Origin: Pseudeuparius sepicola
Taxonomy: Eukaryota > Arthropoda > Insecta > Coleoptera > Anthribidae
Direction of reading: 5' to 3'
DNA length: 64,000 nucleotides
Assembly (NCBI GenBank): GCA_963920635.1
Contig: OY987300.1
Coordinates: forward strand, 80,453,899-80,517,898
Positions 12,122-22,845 of the stretch are shown here, piece by piece. The notes beneath the pieces are model-generated. The model saw nothing but the letters and a program-made list of their open reading frames with translations. It had not been told where the DNA came from and made no database searches. Made by a program: the position numbers and the translations under genes. The first letter of the stretch is position 1. Each line of letters starts with the position of its first letter.

Positions 12122-13158
12122 AGCGCTTTTTTTCTGTCATTTTTATGTCGTCTGTCAACATCTAGAAGTCTTATGACAAGTACAGAAGTGAGTCAGCCAC
12201 AGCAGTATCTTAGGTCAGGAAATTTTATTGGAATGTTAGGCAAAAATAGAAACATTTGTGGAAATAATATAAAAAGAAGCCCATAGTGTTAATTGTATAG
12301 TTAAAAAAAGTAGACAATTTTATTTTGGTTTATGTTTATATCTTTCAGCTGATATCGAGCAAAGCGCATTGTTGCCTATTATTTAACTCAGATTTGTAAA
12401 TTATGGTCTGTACATATTTTTCGTTAGGATTTTAATTTTAAGATGTAACATTCCTCTTTTTTTGGTTAATAAATAATGCCAAAAAATTGTGTTTTGTGTA
12501 GTTTCCAATATTTACCCTAGGTAGAAACTAAACTTGGCTGTGCATTTTTGCCAAAGTGCCAATTAAATTTTGACAAAGTTACCACTATATTTCCACTTGT
12601 CAATTATTTTCCTCCCACTTGACATGTTATGAAACAAATGAACCAAAGCCAACTAGATTTTTTTTTTTTTATTTTCACTGAAAAATGTTTAAACTATAAT
12701 TTTCTCTATTGTGACAAATAAAACAAAATGCTTATTATTCCCATTTCTTTGAACACTTTAAATGGACATCTAACCAGCTATTGGTTGATCACATAATAAT
12801 TTATAATTACCATCTACCTTTCCTTGTCCTTCCTCCACAAAACTGTTAAAAGCAGACAAAGACAAAACAACTCTTCTGGGGGGGGGGGGGGAAAGGTTAA
12901 GATACGTCACAAAAGTTTTATAGAAATAAAATTCAGGGCGTGTTTTATATGTTTTTAAATAATAATTAACAAATAATTTGTTGTTGTACAGGTGAGACTA
13001 CCCCTTTTTTAGGAGAATGATTTACTTGTAGAATAAATAAGGAGCATCTGGTATCACCTCATTTTTGTGTATAATTAGGTTGGAGCTGTAAATATAGCCT
13101 TGTTTATTTTCAGTTTCTTCTATATATTTTCCTTTTTCGGCAAGAGAGAAATTCTATA
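12122..13158. other. Intergenic region between ATP6AP2 and stck
   Basis: It contains the ATP6AP2 3' UTR with AATAAA at 12468-12473 and a pure run of 14 G at 12878-12891, unusual in this AT-rich sequence. The last part should hold the 5' UTR or promoter of the upstream stck first exon. No ORF worth reporting was seen. Confidence 0.5.
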
Positions 13159-16100
13159 ATGTCTCCATCACCTATGCCAGGGTAAGCATGGACTTATAGT
13201 CGCTTATTTTTGTTTGTTTAGAGTTAGCGCTTATTTGTCACCTTGATTTTTTATATTTACGCTTCTACATTCATTTTTGCTATAATTTTACTAACGGTGG
13301 AACACAGACTAAAAGGCAGACATAGCATTTTGTTTCCTTATAAGAAATTGTGCCATGGAAAACTATAAAACTATAATCGTTGGGTCAAGGATGTTAAAGT
13401 TCACGACTGTTGAATTGACAGAAAACAAACAAAAAAAACAACTGCCTATAATTGTTTTTGTGCCATTGCTCCTAGATATATTATGAAGTAAATAAACACT
13501 ATACTGACTTTAAATTTTTTTGAAATATTTCTGATATTACGTAACAGTATCAGTGAGTTCCATATAGATGATTTTCTGTCAACTTGACGGTCGTGGCTAT
13601 TCTTCATACATTTTTAATTCAATTGAAAAGCTGTAAATTTAATCCAAACTTTGTAAATCTTCAGATATCTATAAAGTAGTAGCTCAGTTTATACTACACT
13701 AAATTTGCTTGAAAAAATGTTAAAACACACACTTAGTGCCACTGAATACCATTGTTAACACTATTAGTAAGTTACTAAACATAAATACTAACAATCATAT
13801 AGATTCTATTAGCTTTTATCGTGCAAAGGTGTATCAAATTGAGCTATTTACAAACCTAATTTAGATAAGATAACGTTATTGATAATAAAATGTAAATATA
13901 GCCATACTTAAATTTTCTCAATAAAGTTGCCCTGTAAGAATAACTTTTCACATTTCACCATGTCCACGTTCAAAGATATATCCCCTGGCGTGCCTTTATT
14001 AGGCCCTATCGTAAGCAGTTCGTTGGCACAACGCAGAGCCTCTAAATTCGAAGTGTTTGGAAACGTTACCTATTATAAATTTGAAGATTACGACAATGTT
14101 TCTTTAGGACAACCCATGAGGGCTGAATCTGAATCCGGTTATAAACCAAAGGCTGGGTATTTTATTTTGATTTAATGCTAATAGAATTGGGAATTTGACT
14201 TTGGTAAAAGTTCTGTGTGATTGTTTCCAATTTTGCGTTAATTCATTTGTAACTTTGGGCATATTTTTTTTTACAGAATAACACACATGTCTAGAGATAA
14301 TATGCTTTGTGGACGATGCGGTGAGGGGTTCGAATCGCAGGAAAAAATAGTCAACTCTACTGGAGAACTATTCCACCAACAATGTTTTGTGTAAGAAATA
14401 TTATGTATTTTCACGTGTTTTTTTTATTGTATCCTGCAATATTTTAAGCACTTGGTGTACATAATATACTGTAATTTATGATATTGTATGTACTAGCTGT
14501 GCCCAGTGCTTCAGGGTGTTCGAAGATGGAGTTTTTTACGAATACGATGGACGAAAATATTGCGAGCACGATTTTCATGTTTTGTTCGCCCCTTGCTGTC
14601 AAAAATGCAACAGTTTTATAATCGGGCGAGTCATCAAGGCCATGAATGCCAGCTGGCATCCGGAATGCTTCAGGTATGAATATACGCGACTGAATTTAAG
14701 ATGCCAACGCCCCGACGGGACTACGCGAACTAATATATGGTCCATTGTCACCATGTGAACGGTGCTAGCCACCGGGTCTACACTGCGTTGTTCTTTGTTG
14801 TTGTTCATTGTTGGCATGGCCCATAGACTAGTTTAGCATTGAGCCTATAGGGGGCGTATTTCTTATATTCAATTTTTTTAGATGCAACATGTGCCAAATC
14901 GAGCTGGCCGATACCGGTTTCATAAAGAACGGTGGCAGGGCTTTATGCCACGAATGTAACGCCAAAGTAAAGGCCAGAGGTTTGGGACAATATGTCTGCC
15001 ACAAGTGCCAGTTTGTATTTGTGAACTTTACGATAATATTCGTAATGTAAATAAACCGTTTATTTTAGTGCTATAATTGAAGATCAACCGTTGAAATTCA
15101 GGGGCGAAGTCTACCATCCTTATCATTTCAACTGTACTGCTTGTGGCGTCGAACTTGATAGCAGCGCTCGTGAGGTTTGTTACTTTAAGTTATATTTCAC
15201 AAAATTTTCAATAAAAGTAATAAAAAATTGAGGTTATGTAGTTACAAATAGCGAATAATGACGTTGATGTTGTTGTATTACCCGATTCGTCTTTTTGTAC
15301 GTTTGAACTACTTTGTAGAAAAAGAGTTGCGAGCGATTTCTTTTGTTAAATTTTAGGTTAGAAGTCGTCCAGGTTTTGCCAAGAACGACATGAACGAATT
15401 GTACTGTTTGAGATGCCATGATAAGATGGGAATTCCGATTTGCGGCGCGTGCCGAAGACCGATCGAAGAAAGGGTTGTGACGGCTCTCGGGAAACATTGG
15501 CATGTCGAGGTAGGTTGGCCAAAACATTTTGACTTTTTCGATCAAAAATGTAATTCCGTCTCGCACGTTCCATGTACTTAATTTTATGTTTTTAGCATTT
15601 CGTTTGCGCCAAATGTGAGAAGCCGTTCTTCGGACATCGACACTACGAAAAGAAAGGCTTGGCCTACTGCGAAACGCACTATCATCAACTTTTCGGAAAT
15701 TTATGTCACCTTTGCAATCAAGTTATCGCTGGAGCTGGTAAGTTCTAAATTTACATTATATTATGATAGGTTAGGACTAGGGAATTTCATTTATTATCTA
15801 CTCACTTTGTTGTGGCAATACATTGACATTGACATTGTTTTATGAACTAGACAGTTGTCAAACATACATTAGTGTTTTTCAAAATAAATAACGAAAATAA
15901 ACCAAAATGACCAATTTACTAAAATAAATATTATTTTCTTGAAATCGGCAGTAAAGTGTCCCAAAATCGTCATTAAAAGCACAGAAATCGTACGATAATG
16001 GGCTACATTATTGTACGATTTTTTTAATAAGTAGGCCTTGGCGAGATGTAAACATCAAAGGTCAGACGCGGAGAAATCGCCCGTCAAAAGTGACCAAATA

Positions 16101-17506
16101 TTCAAAACCCGGCCACAAAAGGCCCATTTAACTTTTCGTACAAATTGCGAAATTGTTTCCTATAGAAGCGCAATCCTTCAGTATAAATATTTTAGTAAAT
16201 TTGAATATCAATAGATTTGTTGTGTAGGCTGCACAAGAAGCAGCAGTTTGGTTTTTCTGTACGAAGATGCCATATCTTGTCTTATTTGACCTAGGTAGAG
16301 CGATCGTCAAAGTCAAGCAACGCCGCGCGTAGTCGGTTCATGGACGGGTGATCCCTTATTATTTTCTTGCCTAATAAAACATTTTTTTTCCGATTTAAAA
16401 AAAATATATAATATGTACCTCGGCACTGAAGTTCTTTTTATGACTCATGTGGTTTATTTGCCTCGGCCAGAGGCCTCGGCAACTAAATTCCACATGAGTC
16501 ATAAAAAGTTGAACTTCAGTGCCTTGGTACATAAATAACTATTTCTTGAAATCGGCAGTACAGTGTCCCAAAATCGTCATTAAAAGCACAGAAATCGTAC
16601 AATAATGGGCTACATTATTGTACGATTTTTTTAATAAGTAGGCCTTGGCGAGATGTAAACATCAAACGTCAGACGCGGAGAAATCGCCCGTCAAAAGTGA
16701 CCAAATATTCAAAACCCGGCTGATAAAGGCCCATTTAACTTTTCGTACACATTGCGAAATTGTTTCCTATAGAAGCGCAATCCGTCAGTATAAATATTTT
16801 AGTAAATTTGAATATCAATAGATTTGTTGTGTAGGCTGCACAAGAAGCAGCAGTTTGGTTTTTCTGTACGAAGATGCCGTGTCTTGTCTTACTTCACCTA
16901 GGTAGAGCGATCGTCAAAGTCAAGCAACGCCGCGCGTAGTCGGTTCATGGACGGGTGATCCCTTATTATTATTTTCTTGCCTAATAAAACATTTTTTTTT
17001 CGATTTAAAAAAAAATATAATATGTACCTCGGCACTGAAGTTCTTTTTATGACTCCTGTGGTTTATTTGCCTCGGCCAGAGGCCTCGGCAACTAAATTCC
17101 ACATGAGTCATAAAAAGTTGAACTTCAGTGCCTTGGTACATAAATAACTATTATCTGGTTACTATTTTCTTTTGCTGTCACAATTTATTGTCTATGGATA
17201 CTACTGTCATTGCACAATTCATTAAAAATCTTGAATTGGATAGACAAGGCTTGAATGTATAATATTCCCTGACGAAAACTTGAATTTTCAGTTTTCACCG
17301 CATTAAACAAAGCTTGGTGCGTCCACCATTTCGCCTGTTCCGTTTGCGACCAAACCATGAACCAGAAAACGAAGTTTTACGAGTGCGACTTGAAGCCGGT
17401 TTGCAAAAAATGCTACGAGAAGTTCCCGGTCGAACTGCGGAAAAGATTGAGGAGGCAGCACGAGGCCACGCCTCTCAGAACGCCGACGCCATCTGACGGC
17501 AAATAA
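13159..17506 (+). CDS. stck: PINCH, five-LIM-domain adaptor
   Basis: Focal-adhesion adaptor of the ILK-PINCH-parvin complex that links integrins to actin. Exons: alternative starts 13159-13181 or 13960-14156, then common exons 14277-14390, 14497-14673, 14882-15010, 15069-15174, 15357-15509, 15596-15737, 17292-17506. The two starts give proteins of 352 and 410 residues. The common part has five LIM domains with standard Cys/His spacing: [51 protein letters not shown] and [13 protein letters not shown] mark the first half of each. Motifs such as [18 protein letters not shown] are almost identical to animal PINCH. Two introns (after 15010 and after 15174) use weak GTTTGT donors, but both reading frame and family alignment require them. 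The 1.55-kb last intron holds a tandem duplicated element. AATAAA lies at 17541-17546. Confidence 0.96.
13960..14156 (+). CDS. stck: Alternative first coding exon of stck (long N-terminus)
   Basis: An ATG in good context (CACCATGTCC) opens 65 codons ([15 protein letters not shown]...) ending in a GG|GTATTT donor. It leaves the same phase as the short exon at 13159-13181 (MSPSPMPG), which ends GG|GTAAGC; both therefore read into the common exon at 14277 as G-ITHMSRDN. The encoded extension is not a LIM domain and I do not recognise it. Vertebrate PINCH1 also has alternative N-termini, so two promoters are plausible. Confidence 0.75.
16302..16355 (+). ncRNA. 5S rRNA-like segment, copy 1
   Basis: The 54 bp from GATCGTCAAAG to GGGTGATCCC align by eye with the 3' half of animal 5S rRNA, which has GATCACCGAAATTAAGCAGCG, then a GGTTAGTACTTAGATGG stretch and GGGGGACC. 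This covers the internal promoter boxes used by TFIIIA and Pol III. The 5' half of 5S rRNA is not recognisable, so it is not a functional 5S gene; a 5S-derived SINE head is the best explanation. Confidence 0.5.
16415..16530. repeat. Inverted repeat at the end of the 607-bp element, copy 1
   Basis: Arms of about 40 bp (GGCACTGAAGTTC, TTTTTATGACTCATGTGG and their complements) flank a loop containing CCTCGGCCAGAGGCCTCGG. The second copy is at 17022-17137, with one mismatch in the TGACTCATG part. The arms contain TGACTCA, an AP-1-type site, which may be chance. Confidence 0.75.
16909..16962 (+). ncRNA. 5S rRNA-like segment, copy 2
   Basis: The same 54-bp segment as at 16302-16355, exactly 607 bp further on, in the second copy of the tandem element. 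No base differences between the two were noticed within these 54 bp. Confidence 0.5.
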
Positions 17507-18297
17507 AATAAGTTCAATTTCTTATGTATTATCTCGCAAAAATAAATAATAACCTGCTTTTTTTATTGCAATAGCCAATAGCAGCCCAAAATGGCCAAGT
17601 TCCAGCCAGCTGAGAAATTGACAGTTATATATAACCTAAAAGTAAAGAAATTTGCCACCACGGGGATGTTTTCTAAAAACAACAAATGAAAAACTACTGC
17701 CAATTTAAAATGCCAGGATTAAAATTCCCTCATTGAAACAAAAACTAGACACAAAAAATGACTATTGCAATAAAAAAAAAACATGGTTTATTATAAATTA
17801 TAGATATGTTGAAATATCTAGTCGTTCATTTTTAGAAATATTTTATTAACATTTTTTGCAACCATTGAAAAAATATTTAAAAATGTAATTGTGCCTATAT
17901 TAACAATATATAATTACTTAGTGCCTTGTAATGTGAAACAAAAAATATCACAAACATATTCTAATATTATTTATTAAACTATTTTATGGATGTTATTTTA
18001 CTAAGCTTGTAATAATTTTAAGTATAAAAAAATAGAATTGTGTTTTTTACAATCACTAATTTTAAGAATTTGTTACTGTAAATATTTATTAATTTTCTCT
18101 ACGATCATGTCAATTATTAATTAATTATTAGGTAGAACTAAAATGTTTCATGATGATTTTTTTTAACATTTAGTCTATGATTTTAATTGTTTAAACGATA
18201 TTGTGTGCCGAATATTTTTATTAATTATATTAAAATAAATTCTAAGGAATTTTTTTAGTTTTCGTTTTTTGCCACACCCTCAAAATTTTGCAGGTCA
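17507..18297. other. Intergenic region after stck
   Basis: It includes the stck 3' UTR and polyadenylation hexamer (17541-17546), then very AT-rich sequence without coding potential up to the 183-bp repeat array. Confidence 0.5.
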
Positions 18298-19400
18298 AGA
18301 ATTTTTCTATTTTTTTTAATTTTCATTTTATTTTGGATATTTTTAGTCGCTCTTTCTATTGGCGCATGGCAGAAGGTCGTAGCTGCAGCCGTTTCGGCGC
18401 TAGCCAATTTTAAATTTAATTTGTCGCCGAAATCTTCAAGAAATTTTGCAGGGCCTCCGGAAAAAATTCGCCACGGCCGCGAAGAATTTTTATATGGTTT
18501 GATTTTCACTTTACTTTGTAGATTTTGAGTCTCTCTTTCAATTGCCGCATGGCAGAAGCTCGTAGCTTCAGCCGTTTCGGCGCTAGCCAATTTTAAATTT
18601 AACTTGCCGCCGAAATCTTCAACAAATTTTGCAGGGCCTCCGGAAAAAATTCGCCACGGCCGCGAAGAATTTTTATATGGCTTGATTTTCACTTTATTTT
18701 GTAGATTTTGAGCCGCTCTTTCGATTGCCGCACGGCAGAAGTTCGTAGCTTCAGCCGTTTTGGCGCTAGCCAATTTTAAATTTAATTTGTCGCCGAAATC
18801 TTCAAGAAATTTTGCAGGGCCTCCGGAAAAAATTCGCCACGGCCGCGAAGAATTTTTATATGGTTTGATTTTCACTTTACTTTGTAGATTTTGAGTCTCT
18901 CTTTCAATTGCCGCATGGCAGAAGCTCGTAGCTTCAGCCGTTTCGGCGCTAGCCAATTTTAAATTTAACTTGCCGCCGAAATCTTCAACAAATTTTGCAG
19001 GGCCTCCGGAAAAAATTCGCCACGGCCGCGAAGAATTTTTATATGGCTTGATTTTCACTTTATTTTGTAGATTTTGAGCCGCTCTTTCGATTGCCGCACG
19101 GCAGAAGTTCGTAGCTTCAGCCGTTTTGGCGCTAGCCAATTTTAAATTTAATTTGTCGCCGAAATCTTCAAGAAATTTTGCAGGGCCTCCGGAAAAAATT
19201 CGCCACGGCCGCGAAGAATTTTTATATGGTTTGATTTTCACTTTACTTTGTAGATTTTGAGTCTCTCTTTCAATTGCCGCATGGCAGAAGCTCGTAGCTT
19301 CAGCCGTTTCGGCGCTAGCCAATTTTAAATTTAACTTGCCGCCGAAATCTTCAACAAATTTTGCAGGGCCTCCGGAAAAAATTCGCCACAGTCGCGAAGA
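18298..19400 (-). repeat. Six-unit 183-bp satellite-like array, open reading frame throughout
   Basis: GAAGAATTTTTATATGG-type unit boundaries fall at 18481, 18664, 18847, 19030, 19213 and 19396, each exactly 183 bp apart. Units alternate between two types (A and B), so the higher-order unit is 366 bp; the first and last units are diverged. Because 183 is a multiple of three, a minus-strand frame of 410 codons (18255-19487) runs through the whole array as 61-residue repeats, with PWRIFSGGPAKF and LNLKLASA as landmarks. Relics of a similar unit occur near 27774-27830 and 47268-47345. A satellite or mobile repeat is more likely than a gene: no intron or conserved domain was seen and the A/B differences are not clearly biased to silent positions. 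Confidence 0.85.
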
Positions 19401-19809
19401 ATTAAGGAGTATTTTGTAAATTTTGAGACTCTGACGATTGACGACGACAAAAATAAAACTTCCTGTAATAACTACTATCATAGACAAAGCTTTAATCTAT
19501 GGTACTATGTCCTAATCCGTAGGACTACACAGGAAACTGGGTATTTATCGCTATGGTAAGTACCTACAGAGCCACAAAAAATAAAAGCGCACTATGTAGG
19601 TAATCCTATCCTGTAGCTTCTCATGCCCTATTTTCACGAATCTCCCATTGTTGTAAATTTAACGGAAATCCCTTCCATTTGTTGTTAAAAGTCCATTGTT
19701 TACCGAACCTTAACAACTTTATACATGCATGGCCTCTTACACAACTCTTGCTACTTTTGACCATACAGTTCGCTAGTTCTTAGTTTTTTGTGTTTAAATT
19801 ATTGAAAAA
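19401..19809. other. Flank between satellite array and three-exon gene
   Basis: No coding exon was seen apart from the tail of the array's open frame to 19487. The last 60 bp should be 5' UTR of the gene starting at 19810; an initiator-like ACCATACAGTTCG lies near 19760. Confidence 0.4.
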
Positions 19810-20395
19810 ATGTATCAAGAAACTTTTGTGACCCGTGGCTTGGAAATTCAAAGGATATTGGAAGAGGAAATCGAGGAAAATGGTAAAGAAAACTAATAGA
19901 AAAAAATGGCGATTTAAGAATCGAATTTTGTAGTAGAAATTTGTCATTTCCGAAGATCGAATGCTATCAGGCGGAGAAGAATAAATAACACCAAACTTTC
20001 GACAGTTAAACGAGCTCAAATAGCAAGAAAAGAGTTTGAAAAATGCATAGAAAGGTGCGGAATACTCGGAGATGAGGATAGTTTGAACAAGGATTTATTA
20101 AATGGGTAAGCTTCTCAAACAAAATGTACACAAAATACCACTTTTCACAAAAAATAGGTTATATACAAGAAAGGAAACAACAAAAAATCGCAAAAAAAAA
20201 AACAATTTTAATATTAAGTTATGTCCAATTTTATTTCTGCTTCAACAGGTATTTTAAGTGGCTGAGAAAACTTTGGAGAAAACACAAGAGAGTGAACAGG
20301 TGCATTGAAGAAAATATGAGAAAAGAACGAAATAGAAAATCGATATGGCATCTTAGGTGGAGGTCTGCAAAAGTACAGCCTATCTGCGATAAAAG
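19810..20395 (+). CDS. Unrecognised basic protein, three phased exons (partial, or alternative 5' end)
   Basis: I do not recognise this protein. Exons 19810-19882, 19934-20105 and 20249-20395 are joined by GT-AG introns whose phases (1, then 2) keep one frame open from an ATG for 130 codons. Exon 1 is acidic (QRILEEEIEEN). Exon 2 is basic, with RRSNAIRRRRINN. Exon 3 has KWLRKLWRKHKRVNR and WHLRWRS, so the product is strongly basic and tryptophan-rich. No signal peptide, membrane segment or known domain is visible. The exon 2 acceptor is a tandem TAGTAG (NAGNAG), which would add or drop one valine. The last donor, AAAAG|GTAAGT, is strong and leaves phase 2, so the gene must continue; no exon was found in the next 3.5 kb of transposon sequence. 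It fits in phase onto the Munc13-4-like exon at 36152, so it could be a distal alternative 5' end of that gene. Otherwise it is a separate small gene. Confidence 0.55.
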
Positions 20396-20640
20396 GTAAG
20401 TTTTCATATTAAAATTCAAACATTATTATTTTAATCTTTATATTATACACTGTGGGCCAAATTAAATTGGAACCCTTTTTAATGCGTAATTTTTTTTTTA
20501 TTTTCAAAAGGTTTTTTATCATTTTTGGATATGTTATGGCCTAAGTTATTTGAATAAAAAAGAACTATATAAGCGGGTTAATTTCAGTGGCGTACGGAAA
20601 AGGGGATATATTTCAAAATCAACGTATATCAACGTGTATA

Positions 20641-21130
20641 CAGTGACAGGCAGAAAGTTGGACACAAAAATTTAATATTTTTAAACCCTGATTTCGATTA
20701 ATTTGAATTTCTAGCTGCTAATCGAACAAAATTAAAGTTTAGTAGCAAATTCATGTGTTATCCGATGATAAGTTGCGCTTGCGGTATTTTGTTTTTTTGT
20801 AATACACAGGGTGGTCGAAAAAAATACAAAAAAAAATAAATTTCTTTTTTTTTACTAGGTGGCTGTGACTTTAAATCTGACATCCACCTTTGATTCCAAA
20901 CAACTTTTTTAAGTAACTTTTTACCGTATTTTAAAAAATAAGGGTACTTTACTCTTGAGTTATTTTGACATTTTTGAATCTACCTCGTTTCCAAAAAGAG
21001 ATATTTAAATTTTGATATGTGCGTTTTGAGTTTGAAATGATGCACCAACTTTTATCAAGAATAAAATTTTCTGAGAAATTAATAATAAAAAAGTTTTCCA
21101 TTTGCGTCCAACTTTCTCTGCCGGTCACTG
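20641..21130. mobile_element. Tc1/mariner-type MITE with TA flanks
   Basis: A 490-bp element with terminal inverted repeats starting CAGTGACAGGCAGAAAGTTGG and ending in CCAACTTTCTCTGCCGGTCACTG, flanked by TA on both sides. It has no transposase. A truncated, inverted copy lies at 49773-50214 in a Munc13-4 intron, and a lone right end is at about 21240-21257. Confidence 0.8.
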
Positions 21131-21265
21131 TATATATTGATATTGGCTAAGAACGCGCTTCATGCTACGCCACTGGCCTGTCGTGCGATGTGGCAGTCGG
21201 TAACACGGCCGCGAGCGCCGTTTTAAGCGTCCCCTCAAATTTTCTGCCGGTCACTGTATATTATA

Positions 21266-22845
21266 CAGGGTGGCCCACCACGAACTGCATCGATCTATAT
21301 ATGGAAAACTAAAAATAGGAAAATTCTGAAACTTTGGCACCTCACCAATGAAGATGGGCGCTGCTCAACTAAAATATCTTGGTGAATCTGGCACTTCCGG
21401 TTATACCGGAAGTCGATATCAACTTTCTTATCTCAAATGGAACACCCTGTATATTATTGCATTTTTGGATTCTAGGCACCATTTTGGAACAAAAACATGT
21501 AACATGTCCTATGTCTAAATCCAACCGTTTTTGAGATATTTGCATTTTTCCGAAAAAAATTACAGGTGCAGACCTAGAGTCAATTAGCAATGTATACGAG
21601 GAAACCGCGAAATTTCAAAACGAATTTTTGGCATCGTGTAACAAAGCCCTGACCTAGTGATCTCTGCTGAGAAATAAATCCGTTCTTATACAGGGTGTTC
21701 ACAAAATATGAATAAAAATTACATTCAAAATGTGCTTAAATCTCGAAATTTTCAAATGGAAACCCCCATTTTTTTAATGCGATCTTATTCACCACTAAAA
21801 ATGATGACAACTTTGTGTAAGGTCTCCTATACCTAAATGCAGTAATTTTCGAATAATTTACGAAAAACACACTTTTCGCCCATAAAATGCGGGGTTTGCT
21901 TAACGCTTGGAAAATCATATTAGCCGTGGACGTTGAAAAGACAATCGCGGCTGAGGAAATGTCACTTGGTTTATTAATTGTTGTCACCCATAATGCCGGC
22001 GCGCTTAAATTATACAAACGAAGATTATTTAAATTTGTTTATTATCTACGGAGAATGCAACAAAGTAATATCCAGAACGTGCGATACATAATCTTTTTTT
22101 GTGTAATTTAAGCGCGCCGGCATTATTGTTGACAATAATTTATAAACCAAGTGACATTTCCTCAGCCGCGATTGTCTTTTCATCGTCCACGGCTAATATG
22201 ATTTTCCAAGCGTTAAGCAAACCCCGCATTTTATGGGCGAAAAGTGGTTTTTTCGTAAATTAATCGAAAATTACTGCATTTAGGTATAGGAAACCTTACA
22301 CAAAGTTGTCATCATTTTTAGTGGTGAATAAGATCGCATTAAAAAAATGGGGGTTTCCATTTGAAAATTTCGAGATTTAAGCACATTTTGAATGTAATTT
22401 TTATTCATATTTTGTGAACACCCTGTATAAGAACGGATTTATTTCTCAGCAGAGATCACTAGATCAGGGCTTCTGTTACACGATGCCAAAAATTCTTTTT
22501 GAAATTTCGCGGTTCCCTCGTATAAATTGCTAATTGACTTTAGGTCTGCACCTGTAATTTTTTTGGGAAAAATGCAAATATCTCAAAAACGTTTGGACAT
22601 AGGACATGTTGCATGTTTTTGTTCCAAAATGATGCCTAGAATTCAAAAATGCAATAATATACAGGGTGTTCCATTTGAAATAAGAAAATTGATATCGACT
22701 TCCGGTATAACCGGAAGTGCCAGATTCACCAAAATATTTTAGATGAGCAGCGCCCATCGGCATTGGTGAGGTGCCAAATTTTCAGAATTTTGCTACTTTT
22801 AGTTTTCCATATATAGATCGATGCAGTTCGTGGTGGGCCACCCTG
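21266..22845. mobile_element. 1.58-kb palindromic (foldback) element
   Basis: The outer ends are CAGGGTGGCCCACCACGAAC and its complement, flanked by TA. Two arms of about 750 bp mirror each other around a spacer near 22016-22100. Internal CAGGGTGTTCC and AACACCCTGTA words also occur symmetrically in both arms. The arms differ by scattered substitutions, so insertion is not very recent. Short ORFs inside are antisense images of each other and not genes. Confidence 0.85.

Larger units (their letters stand above)
15935..17150. repeat. 607-bp element in tandem, two copies, in stck last intron
   Basis: The word TTTCTTGAAATCGGCAG recurs at 15935 and 16542, a period of 607 bp, and the copies are nearly identical throughout. 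Each contains a short inverted repeat around TCGTAC(G/A)ATAATG...ATTGTACGA, a segment resembling 5S rRNA (16302-16355; 16909-16962) and an inverted repeat at its end (16415-16530; 17022-17137). It is non-coding and looks like a small mobile element duplicated in tandem. Confidence 0.85.

Noticed and set aside
14320..14340. GGTTCGAATC, a tRNA T-arm-like word
   Set aside because: It is inside the first common LIM exon of stck, and no A box or cloverleaf can be drawn around it.
18255..19487. A 410-codon open frame as a genuine protein gene
   Set aside because: It is entirely made of 183-bp satellite-like units, has no splice or domain evidence, and diverged single units occur elsewhere without a frame. 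Kept as a repeat with a finding.
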